Positions 17,273 to 26,487 of a stretch of 34,702 bases of DNA are shown here, in pieces; position 1 is the first letter of the stretch; each line of letters starts with the position of its first letter. The stretch comes from Alloiococcus otitis ATCC 51267 (lineage in GTDB: Bacteria > Bacillota > Bacilli > Lactobacillales > Carnobacteriaceae_A), in assembly GCF_000315445.1 (NCBI RefSeq), contig NZ_JH992962.1:79464-114165 (forward strand), written 5' to 3'. The notes under the pieces are model-generated. The model made no database searches, was not told the DNA's origin, and saw only the letters and a list, made by a program, of their open reading frames with translations. The translations under genes and the position numbers were made by a program.

Positions 17273-18338
17273 GACACACGCGATAAAAATCTTCGGTTTA
17301 GGCCCCAGTGACCTGGACCACCTGCCTTTGGGAATCTACCGTCGAATTATAGACCAAGGTAAGATCTACGTGCGAACACAAGACCACCCGGTTGTGAATG
17401 AACTAAGGGAGTCCGGGGTGACCATTGAGTCCTTTGACTGGGTTTATGACCTCTACCCAGACAGTTTTGACCAGGTTTACGACCGGATCTGCCAGGAAGT
17501 TTTAAAACTAGCCCTAGATAAAGAAGTCCTTTATGGCGTTCCAGGTCACCCTAGGGTGGGGGAGCAGACCACGGTCTTGTTAGAAGCAGCCAGTGACCAG
17601 GTCCAAGTCTTGGGGGGACAAAGTTTTATTGACGACCTCTTTAATGCAGTGGGAGTTGACCCGGTTGAAGGTTTTCAATTAGTAGATGCTTTGGCCGTTC
17701 AAGCTGATGACCTAGTGACCAAGCAACATTTGATTGTCATGCAGGTTTTTAGTAGCTTGGTCGCTGGGGACCTGAAGTTGACCTTAATGGACCAATACCC
17801 GGATGAACACCCCGTCTACCTGGTAGATGCTGCTGGGGGTAAGAACCAGGCCGTCTACCGCCTTCCTCTAGCTAAAATTGACCACTTTGAGGGCGTCCAT
17901 AACTTGCGAACCCTTTACGTCCCACCTTTGGACCGGGATGACCGAGGCCGGTCATTTGCCACCTTGTTGTCATATACAGATGAGATCATGGGGCCCGGTG
18001 GGGATGCTTGGATTAAAGAAAAATCAAGTAAGGACTTGATCCCTTACCTTAAGGAAGAAACGGCGGAATTAGTGGCAGCCATTGAGGCAGAAAATGATGA
18101 CAATATTGTCGAAGAATTAGGGGACCTTTTGATGCAGGTGGTCTACCAGGCCAAGCTGGGTGAACAAGAATCTTATTTTTCGATTGAAGACGTTCTTGAA
18201 GGTATAAACAAGAAGCTACGCCGGCGCCACCCCCATGTCTTTGATGGTTTTAAGGCAGATAGTCCAAAAGAAGTTAATGAAATTTGGCAAGCTATTAAAG
18301 CCAAAGAAAAAGAAGAACAAAATGAGAGAAAGGAATGA
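17265..18338 (+). CDS. Tetrapyrrole methylase-like / MazG NTP pyrophosphohydrolase fusion (YabN type)
   Basis: A 357-residue protein joining an N-terminal SAM-dependent methylase fold ([18 protein letters not shown] at residues 8-25; [11 protein letters not shown] near 93) to a C-terminal MazG domain (KEETAEL at 263-269 and [10 protein letters not shown] near 283-292 give the metal-binding EExxE and ExxD motifs). MazG domains hydrolyse NTPs to NMP and pyrophosphate, cleaning the nucleotide pool; the role of the methylase half is unknown. Bacillus YabN is 489 residues; this one is shorter and shows only one MazG domain. The start is ATG 17265, with GGAGG 5 bases upstream, overlapping the flippase stop (ATGACTAA). 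rqcP follows after 4 bases. Confidence 0.92.
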   Translation: MTKTHAIKIFGLGPSDLDHLPLGIYRRIIDQGKIYVRTQDHPVVNELRESGVTIESFDWVYDLYPDSFDQVYDRICQEVLKLALDKEVLYGVPGHPRVGEQTTVLLEAASDQVQVLGGQSFIDDLFNAVGVDPVEGFQLVDALAVQADDLVTKQHLIVMQVFSSLVAGDLKLTLMDQYPDEHPVYLVDAAGGKNQAVYRLPLAKIDHFEGVHNLRTLYVPPLDRDDRGRSFATLLSYTDEIMGPGGDAWIKEKSSKDLIPYLKEETAELVAAIEAENDDNIVEELGDLLMQVVYQAKLGEQESYFSIEDVLEGINKKLRRRHPHVFDGFKADSPKEVNEIWQAIKAKEKEEQNERKE

Positions 18339-18342
18339 GCCT

Positions 18343-18612
18343 ATGCGGTTGGATAAATTTTTAAAGGTCTCCCGGATTATTAAACGGCGGACTATCGCCA
18401 AGGAGATTGCTGACCAAGACCGGATCAAGGTCAATGGCCAGCTTGCCAAGTCCTCGACCAAATTAAAAGTAGCTGACGAGATAGAGATTGAATTTGGCAA
18501 CAAGACCTTAAAAGTAAGGGTGGATTCCCTGCAAGACACTACCAAAAAAGCTGAAGCTGACAGCTTGTATACAGTCCTTGAAGAAAGCTACAAGCGAGAC
18601 TATTCAAATTAA
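18343..18612 (+). CDS. rqcP: S4-domain ribosome quality-control factor RqcP
   Basis: An 89-residue S4 RNA-binding protein (formerly YabO/HslR-like). With RqcH it helps add poly-Ala tails to nascent chains on obstructed 50S subunits. The S4 motif is [21 protein letters not shown] (first 21 residues), then [21 protein letters not shown] basic surface and short acidic tail fit the family. AGGA is 8 bases before the ATG. It is coupled to the MazG gene, as in Bacillus. Longer in-frame readings starting inside the MazG gene have no support. Confidence 0.93.
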   Translation: MRLDKFLKVSRIIKRRTIAKEIADQDRIKVNGQLAKSSTKLKVADEIEIEFGNKTLKVRVDSLQDTTKKAEADSLYTVLEESYKRDYSN

Positions 18613-18721
18613 TGGCTTCTGACCTTGATTCTAGTATCTGGCCCCTGTCTTTTTAACCTTCTTAGACCTCTGCTAAAAAACAAATTTGCTGGGTTTATCT
18701 ATTTTAAAAGCCGGTATTTAT

Positions 18722-18730
18722 TGATATACT
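18722..18730 (+). promoter_or_regulatory. Extended -10 promoter for divIC
   Basis: TGATATACT (TGnTATACT), 37 bases before the divIC start; the -35 region is only AT-rich. The rest of the 155-base gap after rqcP shows no convincing terminator. Confidence 0.5.
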
Positions 18731-18767
18731 AAAATGGACCATCCAGTAAAAATAAGGAGCCAGGCCT

Positions 18768-19238
18768 ATGAAAGAGACGAAAACTGGGAAGGTGACCCAC
18801 TTAAACAACCCTTATACAAGTGAATATAACCTGCAGCAGGACCTGTTGCGAAAACGCAGGACCTATTTGAAGCGGCGTTTGGCCTTTATTATGGTGGTAG
18901 GTTTGATCTTACTTGCTATACCAGGCCTGCCCTTGGTCAAGAATTATTTCCAGGTCCAAGATTACAAGGCGCAAGAGGCCCAGGCTCAAGAAGATTTAGA
19001 AACATTGCAAGCCCACCAAGAAGATTTGGCCTATTATGTGGACTTGTTAAGTGATGAGGAATACTTAGCCAAGCTGGCCCGAAGTGAGTATTATCTAGGC
19101 GAAGATGAGGATATTATCTTTAACCTACCTGAAGACTATATTCCAGACCACCAACGGGTAATTGATGACTTCCAAGAAAAAGAAGAGGCAAGGCAGGAAG
19201 ACCAACAAAAAGCTGACCCAGAACCAGAAGATTCCTAA
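18768..19238 (+). CDS. divIC: Septum formation initiator DivIC (FtsB family)
   Basis: A 156-residue bitopic cell-division protein that works with FtsL and DivIB at the septum. It has a basic cytoplasmic N terminus (LLRKRRTYLKRRL), one membrane segment (about 37-56, LAFIMVVGLILLAIPGLPLV), then a coiled coil (YKAQEAQAQEDLETLQAHQ) and the conserved end of the domain (DEEYLAKLARSEYYLGEDEDIIF). An acidic, probably disordered tail follows. AAGGAG is 8 bases before the ATG. Same position as divIC in Bacillus. Confidence 0.94.
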   Translation: MKETKTGKVTHLNNPYTSEYNLQQDLLRKRRTYLKRRLAFIMVVGLILLAIPGLPLVKNYFQVQDYKAQEAQAQEDLETLQAHQEDLAYYVDLLSDEEYLAKLARSEYYLGEDEDIIFNLPEDYIPDHQRVIDDFQEKEEARQEDQQKADPEPEDS

Positions 19239-19273
19239 GCATTTCCGCCCAAAGTTGTAGGAAGTGCTTTTTT
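19237..19273 (+). terminator. Terminator after divIC
   Basis: AAGCATTTCC (19237-19246) with GGAAGTGCTT (19260-19269), one wobble, and a run of six Ts. It overlaps the divIC stop codon. Confidence 0.85.
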
Positions 19274-19360
19274 ATCTGGACCAAGGGCTAGGACTCCTCC
19301 TTTAGCATGGCTTTTCCAATTTTGACACCTAAAAATAATAGATTAAAAAGGAGCATCTCC

Positions 19361-20137
19361 ATGTGTTTGCTAGCATTTTCGATTCACAACCACCCTAACT
19401 ACCCCTTTATACTGGTTTCCAACCGGGATGAGGCTTACGATCGGTCGGCAGTTCCCCTCCACACCTGGCTCAACTACCCTGAAGTAACGGGTGGTTTAGA
19501 CTTGAAAGAAAAGGGGACTTGGTTGGGCTATACCAAGCAAGGCAAATTCGCCACTCTCTTAAACCACCCCTTCACGGACTGGCAACCCGACTTAGACCCA
19601 CCCCGGTCAAGAGGTCACTTGCTGAAAGATTATTTGACCCATGACTTTGGACCCGGCGAATTTGAAAGGGTTTTAAAAGCTTCCCGCCGGCGCTATAATA
19701 GCTACCACCTCTTGTATGGTAGTTTTGATGACTTGCATTATTATTCAAATGCAGGGGATAAAAGCTTTCGTTACCAACCGGGTTTGTATAGCCTGGCCAA
19801 CACTCAAGATGATTTAAGCCGACACCGTTTAGACAAGTCAGCTTGCTTGTTAAAGAACTACCTGGCCAGCCATGAGAGAGATGTCAAGCTCAAAGATTTG
19901 ACCCAGTTGATGACTGACCAAGAACAGGCCAAAACTTTACCAAACCTGCCTCCCTCACTGAGTCCCGAAACAGCCAAGGACCGGTCCTCGATCTTTATCA
20001 AGGGTGAAGAATTTGGCACAGTTGCCACAACGGCCCTTTTAGTAGACCAGGCAGGCATCATCTCGGTTAGGGAAGTAAGGTATGACCAGACCGGGGTTAC
20101 CGAAGTGACAGAAAAGGTCCAAAGATTAACCCGGTAG
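19361..20137 (+). CDS. NRDE family protein (Ntn-hydrolase fold)
   Basis: A 258-residue protein of the NRDE/TANGO2 family. It starts MCLLAFSIHNHPNYPFILVSNRDE, with Cys2 as the expected N-terminal nucleophile after Met removal and NRDE at residues 21-24. GTWLGYTKQGKFATLLNH and GTVATTALLVD near the C terminus are typical. The substrate is not established; the eukaryotic relative TANGO2 is linked to lipid or haem metabolism. The start is the ATG giving MCLL, with AAAGGAG 7 bases upstream; this start is needed to expose Cys2. It lies alone after the divIC terminator. This gene is not part of the usual divIC-yabR-tilS order, so it is a local insertion. Confidence 0.92.
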   Translation: MCLLAFSIHNHPNYPFILVSNRDEAYDRSAVPLHTWLNYPEVTGGLDLKEKGTWLGYTKQGKFATLLNHPFTDWQPDLDPPRSRGHLLKDYLTHDFGPGEFERVLKASRRRYNSYHLLYGSFDDLHYYSNAGDKSFRYQPGLYSLANTQDDLSRHRLDKSACLLKNYLASHERDVKLKDLTQLMTDQEQAKTLPNLPPSLSPETAKDRSSIFIKGEEFGTVATTALLVDQAGIISVREVRYDQTGVTEVTEKVQRLTR

Positions 20138-20195
20138 CCCTGCATTTTAAAGACAAATAGGCAGTGAAATAGCTCTTTATTTACCCGCTGTAACA

Positions 20196-20204
20196 TGCTA
20201 TACT
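20196..20204 (+). promoter_or_regulatory. Extended -10 promoter for the S1-domain gene
   Basis: TGCTATACT, 34 bases before the start codon, in an AT-rich stretch; weak -35. Confidence 0.5.
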
Positions 20205-20238
20205 TATATCAAATATTTTAGGAGGATATGGGAGAAAC

Positions 20239-20676
20239 ATGTCTATTGAAGTTGGTAGTATTGTCGAGGGTAAGGTTACTGGTATAGCGAAATTTGGAGC
20301 ATTTGTGGACTTGGGCGGTGGCCAAAATGGTCTCGTCCATATTAGTGAGATTTCCGACAAGTATGTTGAGGATATCCACAAGGAACTCGACAAGGGCCAG
20401 ACCGTTAAAGTCAAAGTCCTGTCAATTGCTGATGATGGCAAAATCGCCCTGTCTATCCGCAAGGCCCAGGCAAATGCTGGCCAAGACCAAGCCAAGGCCA
20501 AGGAAGAACAAAAAGAGGAATTTGGTTCCAAGTCCAACCCTTACAAGAAGCGAAATAATAAGAAAGACTTTGATGCGATGATGAACTCCTTCTTAAAGGA
20601 TAGCGAGGACCGTTTATCATCCCTACGTAAAAACACTGAAGGCAAGCGGGGTGGCCGTGGCAGTCGCCGAAGCTAA
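20239..20676 (+). CDS. yabR: S1 RNA-binding domain protein (YabR/GSP13 type)
   Basis: A 145-residue protein with one S1/OB fold at residues 1-75 (VGSIVEGKVTGIAKFGAFVDL, GLVHISEIS, GQTVKVKVLSIADDGKIALSI). A long, highly charged tail follows, rich in Lys, Glu and Gln, ending GKRGGRGSRRS, which should add non-specific RNA binding. Homologues associate with ribosomes or polynucleotide phosphorylase-like complexes. Bacillus YabR is 128 residues and lies between divIC and tilS, as here. Two ribosome-site-like stretches precede the ATG: AGGAGG (20220-20225), 13 bases away, and GGGAG (20230-20234), 4 bases away. The ATG at 20228 is out of frame. Confidence 0.92.
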   Translation: MSIEVGSIVEGKVTGIAKFGAFVDLGGGQNGLVHISEISDKYVEDIHKELDKGQTVKVKVLSIADDGKIALSIRKAQANAGQDQAKAKEEQKEEFGSKSNPYKKRNNKKDFDAMMNSFLKDSEDRLSSLRKNTEGKRGGRGSRRS

Positions 20677-20691
20677 GTCTAGACCACCTTT

Positions 20692-20719
20692 AACCTGTGA
20701 CCTTGTCATGGGTTTTTTT
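20692..20719 (+). terminator. Terminator after yabR
   Basis: AACCTGTGAC (20692-20701), loop CTT, GTCATGGGTT (20705-20714) with two G-T pairs, and seven Ts at 20713-20719. Confidence 0.8.
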
Positions 20720-20767
20720 CTTTTTTGACTGCCTCTAAGAAGACTTGACTAGCAAGGTGGATTTAAC

Positions 20768-22180
20768 ATGAACTTGATTGAATCGATCGAAAATAACATA
20801 GTTAAAAACCACTTGTGGACCAAAGATGATAGCTTACTACTTGCAGTCTCAGGTGGGGTGGATTCCGTTGTCCTTCTTTACGCCTTAGGGGAATTGGCTG
20901 ACCGTTTTCAACCTGCTAAGATAGGGGTGGCCCATGTCAACCATATGACCCGGCCAGGGACCCAGGCGGAAGAAGCTGGGGTCCGGCAGATGGCAAATTC
21001 CTTCAATTATCCTGTTTATGTGAAAAGATGGCAAGACAAGCCAGGCAAGGGAAACTTTGAAGACCAGGCTAGGACCTTTCGCTACAAGTTTTTTAGGCAA
21101 GTAATGGAGTCAGAAGGCTATAGCCACTTACTGACAGCCCACCACTTGGACGACCAGGCTGAAACGATTTTAATGAAGCTGGTCCGAGGTGGCTTGTTAG
21201 AAGATAAACAGGGGATCCTGATGAAAAGGAAATGGGCCGACTTTGACCTAGTCCGTCCCTTGTTAGAGACCAGTAAGGCTGAGATTTACCGCTATGCCCA
21301 AGACCGGGGCTTGACCTACTTTGAAGACGAGTCCAACCAAAGACCAAGCTACTTACGTAACCGGCTCCGCCAAAGGGTTCTTCCCCAATTAAAGCAGGAA
21401 AATGACCAGGCCTTGACCCACTTGGCTGAATTTGCTAAGGATTTAAGGGACTTGACCCAGCTGGCCCAGGAGACGCTGGACCGAGTTAAGGCAGACTTAG
21501 TGGACGACACAGAAGAGGGCGACGTAACCTTTTCCATTCCAGCCTTTCTCGACTTGCAACCGGCCTTGCAGCGTTTTTTACTTCAAGATCTTTTAAAGGA
21601 AGTCTTTCACCAAAGCAAGTCCTTTAAAAAAGACTATATCGATTTGATTTTAAACTGGTTGCGAGAGGGTAAGGTTAACAGTTCACTTGACCTAGCCCGA
21701 CCTTGGCAAGTTTACAAAACTTATGATCAATTTTATTTGCGTAGAGTAGGGCAGGAAAAAACTCAGTCTGGATCGAAAAAGGGTCAAGGGCAAACTTATT
21801 ATCTTACTTTAAACCAGTGGATCCAGGTTAGCCCCAATGAAAAAATTGGTTTTTTTGAAGCTTACCACCCTGCAATTGAAAAGGGGGACCTTGCCCTAGC
21901 TATTCCTAAGACTAGTCTACAACTACCTATCTTGGCCCGCCACCGTAAGGCCGGAGACAAAATGACCTACAGGGGAGGGGAGGGCCACAAAAAGATCAAA
22001 GACATCTTTATTAACCAGAAGGCCCCCAGCCTTGACCGGGACCAAGCCTGGCTGCTTGAGGATGCTAGAGGGCAAATTCTTTGGTTAATTGGCTATCAAG
22101 GTTGTCAGTTGTCTAATGATGCCATAACTGATAAAATAAACTACATATTTGTTTACAAGCAAATACCGACGGAGGGGTAG
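20768..22180 (+). CDS. tilS: tRNA(Ile)-lysidine synthetase
   Basis: The 470-residue enzyme converts C34 of tRNA-Ile(CAU) to lysidine with ATP and lysine, making it read AUA; essential. The N-type PP-loop is SGGVDS at residues 28-33, with [17 protein letters not shown] and [14 protein letters not shown] further on. The C-terminal domain has [20 protein letters not shown] followed by [15 protein letters not shown], typical of TilS_C. AGGTGG lies about 9 bases before the ATG. hpt begins 4 bases after the stop, as in Bacillus, so they share a transcript. Confidence 0.97.
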   Translation: MNLIESIENNIVKNHLWTKDDSLLLAVSGGVDSVVLLYALGELADRFQPAKIGVAHVNHMTRPGTQAEEAGVRQMANSFNYPVYVKRWQDKPGKGNFEDQARTFRYKFFRQVMESEGYSHLLTAHHLDDQAETILMKLVRGGLLEDKQGILMKRKWADFDLVRPLLETSKAEIYRYAQDRGLTYFEDESNQRPSYLRNRLRQRVLPQLKQENDQALTHLAEFAKDLRDLTQLAQETLDRVKADLVDDTEEGDVTFSIPAFLDLQPALQRFLLQDLLKEVFHQSKSFKKDYIDLILNWLREGKVNSSLDLARPWQVYKTYDQFYLRRVGQEKTQSGSKKGQGQTYYLTLNQWIQVSPNEKIGFFEAYHPAIEKGDLALAIPKTSLQLPILARHRKAGDKMTYRGGEGHKKIKDIFINQKAPSLDRDQAWLLEDARGQILWLIGYQGCQLSNDAITDKINYIFVYKQIPTEG

Positions 22181-22184
22181 AGGA

Positions 22185-22730
22185 ATGACCATACACGATG
22201 ATTTAGCTGAGGTCTTAGTGACAAAAGAAGAGATTTCAGCCAAAAATAAAGAACTAGGTAAAATTTTAAAAGAAGAATACAAGGATAAAAAACCACTCTT
22301 GGTAGGGGTGCTAAAAGGAGCCCTCCCATTTATGGGCGACTTGATCCAGGAGCTTGATATTTATTTGGAATACGATATGATGGATGTTTCTAGTTACGGC
22401 AACCAACTTTCTTCCTCAGGAGAAGTTAGAATTGATAAGGACTTGAAAACATCGGTTGAAGGCCGTCACCTTCTTTTTGTCGAAGATATTATCGATACCG
22501 GTCGGACCCTCAAGTACTTAAAAGAACTCATGCATAGACGGGGGGCAGCATCAGTTAAGATTGTTACCCTTTTGGATAAAACAGACAACCGGGAAGTGGA
22601 TATTGAAGCTAATTGGGTTGGCTTTACGGTTCCCCCTAAATTTGTCGTGGGGTATGGTTTGGACTTTAAAGACTGCTACCGCAACCTTCCCTACATCGGG
22701 GTATTGAAAGAAGAATTTTACGCAAATTAA
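22185..22730 (+). CDS. hpt: Hypoxanthine phosphoribosyltransferase
   Basis: A 181-residue salvage enzyme joining hypoxanthine (or guanine) to PRPP to make IMP/GMP. The PRPP loop is [10 protein letters not shown] (residues 99-108); [15 protein letters not shown] carries the flexible-loop region, and [18 protein letters not shown] is the purine-binding C terminus. The start is the ATG with GGAGGGG 7 bases upstream. No PurBox was seen; it depends on tilS transcription. It uses the PRPP made by Prs, encoded upstream in this window. Confidence 0.97.
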   Translation: MTIHDDLAEVLVTKEEISAKNKELGKILKEEYKDKKPLLVGVLKGALPFMGDLIQELDIYLEYDMMDVSSYGNQLSSSGEVRIDKDLKTSVEGRHLLFVEDIIDTGRTLKYLKELMHRRGAASVKIVTLLDKTDNREVDIEANWVGFTVPPKFVVGYGLDFKDCYRNLPYIGVLKEEFYAN

Positions 22731-22773
22731 CACAAAGCTAGTCTTTGGCTATGAAAAAAGGGAAATAAAATAT

Positions 22774-22808
22774 CACACTTTCTTCATAGTAGCTAAGCCG
22801 AAAGTGTG
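22774..22808 (+). other. Inverted repeat upstream of the ftsH promoter
   Basis: CACACTTTC (22774-22782) and GAAAGTGTG (22800-22808) form a perfect 9-bp inverted repeat with a 17-base spacer, 12 bases upstream of the ftsH -35. TTCATAG inside the spacer can also pair with CTATGAA (22749-22755). No T tract follows, so it is either a poor terminator for tilS-hpt or an operator. No CIRCE (TTAGCACTC) or CtsR heptads (GGTCAAA) are present. Confidence 0.5.
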
Positions 22809-22820
22809 TTACTATTACCA

Positions 22821-22849
22821 TTGACATAGATTTACATATATTTTATATG
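22821..22849 (+). promoter_or_regulatory. Promoter for ftsH
   Basis: Consensus TTGACA (22821-22826), a 17-base spacer and TATATG (22844-22849), 19 bases before the start codon. Confidence 0.7.
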
Positions 22850-22868
22850 TTTAGACTTGGAGGAAGAC

Positions 22869-25127
22869 ATGAATAAAAAATTTTATAATAGTGGATTCTT
22901 CTATATTCTGGTTTTTATTGCTGTGATTGGGATTGCATACTGGGCTATCGGTGATGACACGGTGGGCCAGACGGAAAATGTAAGCTCAACAGAATTTGTA
23001 AGTTACCTTGAAGAAGACCGGGTAGAAGAATTTAGTATCCAACCCAATGGCTCCATTTATGAAGTTACGGGGACCTTCCGTAACGGTCAAGAGCCTGAAG
23101 TAAATGAAGAAGAGACAACCATCTTTGGTCAAGCGGACCGCAATATGGGCGAATTCACCACGAACATTATTCGCAATGACATAGTGGTGGAGGAAGTTTA
23201 TAACCTGGCTAAAGATAATGATATCGATACGGTTACCATGGAAGAGGCCACAACTGGCGTTTGGGCCAGCTTGCTGTTAACCCTCTTGCCAATGATCATC
23301 TTGATTGGCTTTTTCTACTTTATCATGGGTCGAGGCCAAAGCGGTGGTGGCGGCCGGGGTGTGATGAACTTCGGCAAGTCCCAAGCCAAGCAGACGGACC
23401 CTGAAAAAAGTAAGGTCCGCTTTTCTGACGTAGCCGGGGCAGATGAAGAGAAAGCTGAATTAGTCGAAATTGTCGAATTCTTGAAAGATCCCAAACGCTT
23501 CGGCAACCTCGGTGCCCGCATCCCAGCCGGTGTCCTATTAGAGGGCCCTCCAGGGACTGGTAAAACCCTCCTAGCTAAGGCCGTAGCGGGGGAAGCTAGG
23601 GTGCCATTTTACTCCATTTCTGGTTCTGAATTCGTTGAAATGTTCGTTGGTGTCGGTGCCAGCCGTGTCCGAGACCTCTTTGAAAATGCTAAGAAAAATT
23701 CGCCCGCTATTATCTTTATTGACGAGATCGATGCAGTCGGTCGGCAACGTGGAGCCGGTATGGGAGGCGGCCACGATGAGCGTGAGCAGACCCTTAACCA
23801 ACTCCTGGTTGAAATGGATGGTTTTGACGGTAACGAAGGGATTATTGTCATGGCGGCAACCAACCGTCAAGACGTCTTAGACCCTGCCCTCCTCCGTCCA
23901 GGTCGGTTTGACCGTCGCATCCTAGTTGGTAGCCCGGACGTTAAAGGCCGTGAAGCTATCTTGAATGTTCACGCTAAGGACAAACCGATTGCAGACGATG
24001 TAGATCTCAAATTAATCGCCAAGCAAACGCCAGGCTTCTCCGGGGCAGACTTGGAGAACTTGCTGAACGAAGCAGCCTTGATCGCTGCCCGTCGTCGAAG
24101 TAAGATTATCGAAGCCGTGGACATGGATGAAGCTCATGACCGGGTTATTGCTGGACCGGCTAAGAAAGACCGGGTTATCTCTGACAAGCAAAGACGGATG
24201 GTGGCCTTCCACGAAGCTGGCCACACCATTGTTGGTATGGTCTTAAGTGATGCCCGCGTTGTTCACAAGGTTACCATTGTCCCTCGGGGTCGTGCAGGTG
24301 GTTATGCCATCATGTTACCTAAGGAAGACCAGTACTTGGTCACCAAGGAAGAATTGTTTGAACAGATTGTCGGCCTGCTAGGTGGACGGACTTCTGAAGA
24401 GATCTTCTTCAATTCCCAAACTACTGGGGCCTCCAACGACTTCCAACAAGCAACCCAAATTGCCCGGGCTATGGTAACCCAATATGGGATGAGTACCAAG
24501 CTTGGACCTGTACAATACGAGCAGGATAACAAGGTCTTTATGGGTCGCGACTATGGGTCCAATCCGTCCTTCTCCCAACAATTCGCTTCTGACATTGATG
24601 CAGAAGTGCTGAACTTGATGAACGAAGCCCACAAAAAAGCCCACGAAATTATCAGCCAGCACTCAGAGCAATTGACCCTCATCGCTGAGAAATTGCTTGA
24701 AGTGGAAACTCTTGATGCCAATGAAATCAAGTCCTTGTTCGAAACCGGCAAAATGCCAGAGAAAAGCTCACAGGCTGACAAGTATCCACGAGAAAACAAA
24801 GAGCAAGAACACATTGCCAATGACGATGAACAAATCGGAACTTCTTATGAAGAAATCAAGGCTGCCCAGGCCGATGCTGATAAGCAGGATAAAGAACGCT
24901 TGGGTGAAGATAACCTCTATACCGACGAAGACTCCACGCCAGAAGAGGTTAAAGAAGGCCAGGAAGATTCTGAAGAAGCTAAAGACCAAGAGTCTAGTTC
25001 AGAAAATGATTCAGAAGAAAGCCATACTGGTGAAAATAACCCAAACCAGTCAAGTGAAGCTTCTTCAGATGGAGACCGTGAGTCAGACAAGCAAGGATCA
25101 GAGTCCGACCAAGAAAATGAAGACTAG
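22869..25127 (+). CDS. ftsH: ATP-dependent zinc metalloprotease FtsH
   Basis: A 752-residue membrane-bound AAA+ protease that degrades misfolded membrane proteins and regulators. Order: membrane segment (about 12-29), extracellular domain, second membrane segment (about 133-155, [19 protein letters not shown]), AAA domain with Walker A GPPGTGKT (226-233), Walker B IIFIDEID and arginine-finger region RPGRFDRR, then the M41 protease with HEAGH (448-452) as zinc ligands and catalytic Glu. Residues from about 640 on form a roughly 110-residue tail made mostly of Glu, Asp, Ser, Lys and Gln, longer than in most relatives. The start is the ATG with GGAGG 5 bases upstream. Coupled neither to hpt nor to hslO. 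Confidence 0.97.
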   Translation: MNKKFYNSGFFYILVFIAVIGIAYWAIGDDTVGQTENVSSTEFVSYLEEDRVEEFSIQPNGSIYEVTGTFRNGQEPEVNEEETTIFGQADRNMGEFTTNIIRNDIVVEEVYNLAKDNDIDTVTMEEATTGVWASLLLTLLPMIILIGFFYFIMGRGQSGGGGRGVMNFGKSQAKQTDPEKSKVRFSDVAGADEEKAELVEIVEFLKDPKRFGNLGARIPAGVLLEGPPGTGKTLLAKAVAGEARVPFYSISGSEFVEMFVGVGASRVRDLFENAKKNSPAIIFIDEIDAVGRQRGAGMGGGHDEREQTLNQLLVEMDGFDGNEGIIVMAATNRQDVLDPALLRPGRFDRRILVGSPDVKGREAILNVHAKDKPIADDVDLKLIAKQTPGFSGADLENLLNEAALIAARRRSKIIEAVDMDEAHDRVIAGPAKKDRVISDKQRRMVAFHEAGHTIVGMVLSDARVVHKVTIVPRGRAGGYAIMLPKEDQYLVTKEELFEQIVGLLGGRTSEEIFFNSQTTGASNDFQQATQIARAMVTQYGMSTKLGPVQYEQDNKVFMGRDYGSNPSFSQQFASDIDAEVLNLMNEAHKKAHEIISQHSEQLTLIAEKLLEVETLDANEIKSLFETGKMPEKSSQADKYPRENKEQEHIANDDEQIGTSYEEIKAAQADADKQDKERLGEDNLYTDEDSTPEEVKEGQEDSEEAKDQESSSENDSEESHTGENNPNQSSEASSDGDRESDKQGSESDQENED

Positions 25128-25209
25128 AAGGATCTTGCCTCTAGGGACAAGCAAAGCAATTGCTTGACTTGAAGAGACTGGGTGTGTTCTACTAAGAAAT
25201 AGTCAGTTA

Positions 25210-25242
25210 AAGAGGAGAAGGTTGACCCTTCTCTTCTTTTTA
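25210..25242 (+). terminator. Terminator after ftsH
   Basis: AAGAGGAGAAGG (25210-25221) and CCTTCTCTTCTT (25227-25238) form a 12-bp stem with one wobble and a 5-base loop, then TTTTATT. A second small hairpin, CAAGCAA/TTGCTTG, lies at about 25148-25166. Confidence 0.85.
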
Positions 25243-25331
25243 TTCCCAGGATCAGGGATGGCTAGACAGATGCCAAGTCAGTACCAGACCACCAACGAGG
25301 TAAAAGTGACTAGTTTAAAGGAGAGAAAATT

Positions 25332-26216
25332 GTGGCAGATAAATTGCTGAAAGCTTTAGCCTATAATGATGAAATTCGTATTTATGTTGCCGATGCAACT
25401 GACATGGTTGCTGAAGCCCAAAGACGCCATGATACTTGGAACACTGCTACGGCAGCTTTAGGTCGGGCTATGATTGGGACCAGTTTACTAGCTGCTGGTG
25501 AAAAAGGGGACGTCTTTTTAACAGTCCGAATTGAAGGAAATGGTCCTGCCGGTTACCTTCTGGTTGACGGCAATGCCAAGGGGGATATTAAGGCCTATAT
25601 CCAAAACCCCCATGTTAGCCTCCCTCTTAATGACAAGGGTAAGTTAGATGTTAAAGGGGCAATTGGGGACCATGGTAGCCTGACTGTAACCAAGGATATC
25701 GGTATGAGAGAACCCTTTGTGGGTCAAGTCCCCCTAATTAGTGGTGAGTTGGGGGAAGACTTTACTTTCTACTTGGCCAATTCGGAACAGATTGCTTCTT
25801 CAGTGGGGTTGTCGGTTTTGGTTGATACAGATGATACCGTTCGGACAGCAGGGGGCTTTATGATCCAAGTCCTACCGGGAGCTAGCCCCCAAACGATTGA
25901 CCAATTAGAAGCAACCATCCAAGGCTTGCCCTTGATTTCTAAAATGATGGACAAGGGTAAGAGCCCTGAGGAACTACTGTCTATCCTAGCAGGCCATGAT
26001 AATTACCGGATTGTTGACGAAATGGATATCCAATTCAAGTGCAATTGCTCAAAAGAACGGTTTGCTAATTCCTTGGTTTCCTTAGGGGAAGAGGACATCA
26101 AAGAAATGATTGAAGAAGACGGTGGGGCAGAGGCAGTTTGTCATTTCTGCCGCCAAAGCTACCAATTTTCCAAAGAAGACCTAGAAGAAATCCTTGAAGA
26201 AATGCAAGAAGCATAA
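25332..26216 (+). CDS. hslO: Redox-regulated chaperone Hsp33
   Basis: A 294-residue holdase activated by oxidation: in reducing cytosol four Cys bind zinc; on oxidative stress they form disulfides and the chaperone unfolds to bind clients. Zinc ligands are Cys237, Cys239 (CNC) and Cys270, Cys273 (CHFC) near the C terminus. The N-terminal domain includes TATAALGRAMIGTSLLA and GGFMIQVLPGAS. The start is GTG with AAAGGAGA 7 bases upstream. No promoter is obvious in the roughly 90 bases after the ftsH terminator. Location after ftsH is as in Bacillus (where coaX intervenes; absent here). Confidence 0.96.
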   Translation: MADKLLKALAYNDEIRIYVADATDMVAEAQRRHDTWNTATAALGRAMIGTSLLAAGEKGDVFLTVRIEGNGPAGYLLVDGNAKGDIKAYIQNPHVSLPLNDKGKLDVKGAIGDHGSLTVTKDIGMREPFVGQVPLISGELGEDFTFYLANSEQIASSVGLSVLVDTDDTVRTAGGFMIQVLPGASPQTIDQLEATIQGLPLISKMMDKGKSPEELLSILAGHDNYRIVDEMDIQFKCNCSKERFANSLVSLGEEDIKEMIEEDGGAEAVCHFCRQSYQFSKEDLEEILEEMQEA

Positions 26217-26222
26217 AGTGGT

Positions 26223-26253
26223 AAAAAGGTTTGCTGACTAGCAGGCCTTTTTT
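26223..26253 (+). terminator. Terminator after hslO
   Basis: AAAGGTTTGCT (26225-26235), loop GACT, AGCAGGCCTTT (26240-26250) with two wobbles, As before and six Ts at the end. Confidence 0.85.
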
Positions 26254-26357
26254 ATTTGACCATGGTAAAGGAATAGTAGTTGGAGATCCAAGGAGTGACA
26301 GGCATAAAAATTTTGTTGTTGAACAAAGGAAAATAATGGAAATAGCCTTGTTTCAAA

Positions 26358-26386
26358 TTGACTTGTTCGTTTTGATCAGCGATAAT
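26358..26386 (+). promoter_or_regulatory. Promoter of the peptide/ABC insert
   Basis: TTGACT (26358-26363), a 17-base spacer and GATAAT (26381-26386). It is 33 bases upstream of the small ORF and would drive it and the exporter. Confidence 0.6.
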
Positions 26387-26418
26387 AAGAGGAATAAAAG
26401 TGACAAGGGGTGTTATAA

Positions 26419-26487
26419 ATGATTGTAAGTAAAGGTCAATCCGGCTGTGAAGGAAAATGGTATACCCTTTTAGCTATGAAAGAATAG
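26419..26487 (+). CDS. Candidate 22-residue peptide upstream of the ABC exporter
   Basis: A short ORF encoding MIVSKGQSGCEGKWYTLLAM and two more residues (KE). AAGGGG (26405-26410) lies 8 bases before the ATG, and a good promoter lies 33 bases upstream. It contains one Cys in GQSGCEGKW, no signal peptide and no double-Gly leader. Its position directly before a peptide-exporter-like ABC gene suggests a precursor or signal peptide, but 22 codons can be open by chance and I do not recognise the sequence. It could equally be a leader peptide with a regulatory role. Confidence 0.35.
   Translation: MIVSKGQSGCEGKWYTLLAMKE

Noticed and set aside
22731-22868. Heat-shock control (CIRCE or CtsR box) upstream of ftsH
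   Set aside because: Searched by eye for TTAGCACTC and GGTCAAA repeats; neither is present.
24697-25167. 156-codon Lys-rich frame overlapping the ftsH 3' end
   Set aside because: Shadow of the acidic FtsH tail read one base over; no independent start signal.
26231-26422. 63-codon open frame after hslO
   Set aside because: It starts with TTG inside the hslO terminator stem, has no ribosome site and crosses the promoter of the accessory unit.
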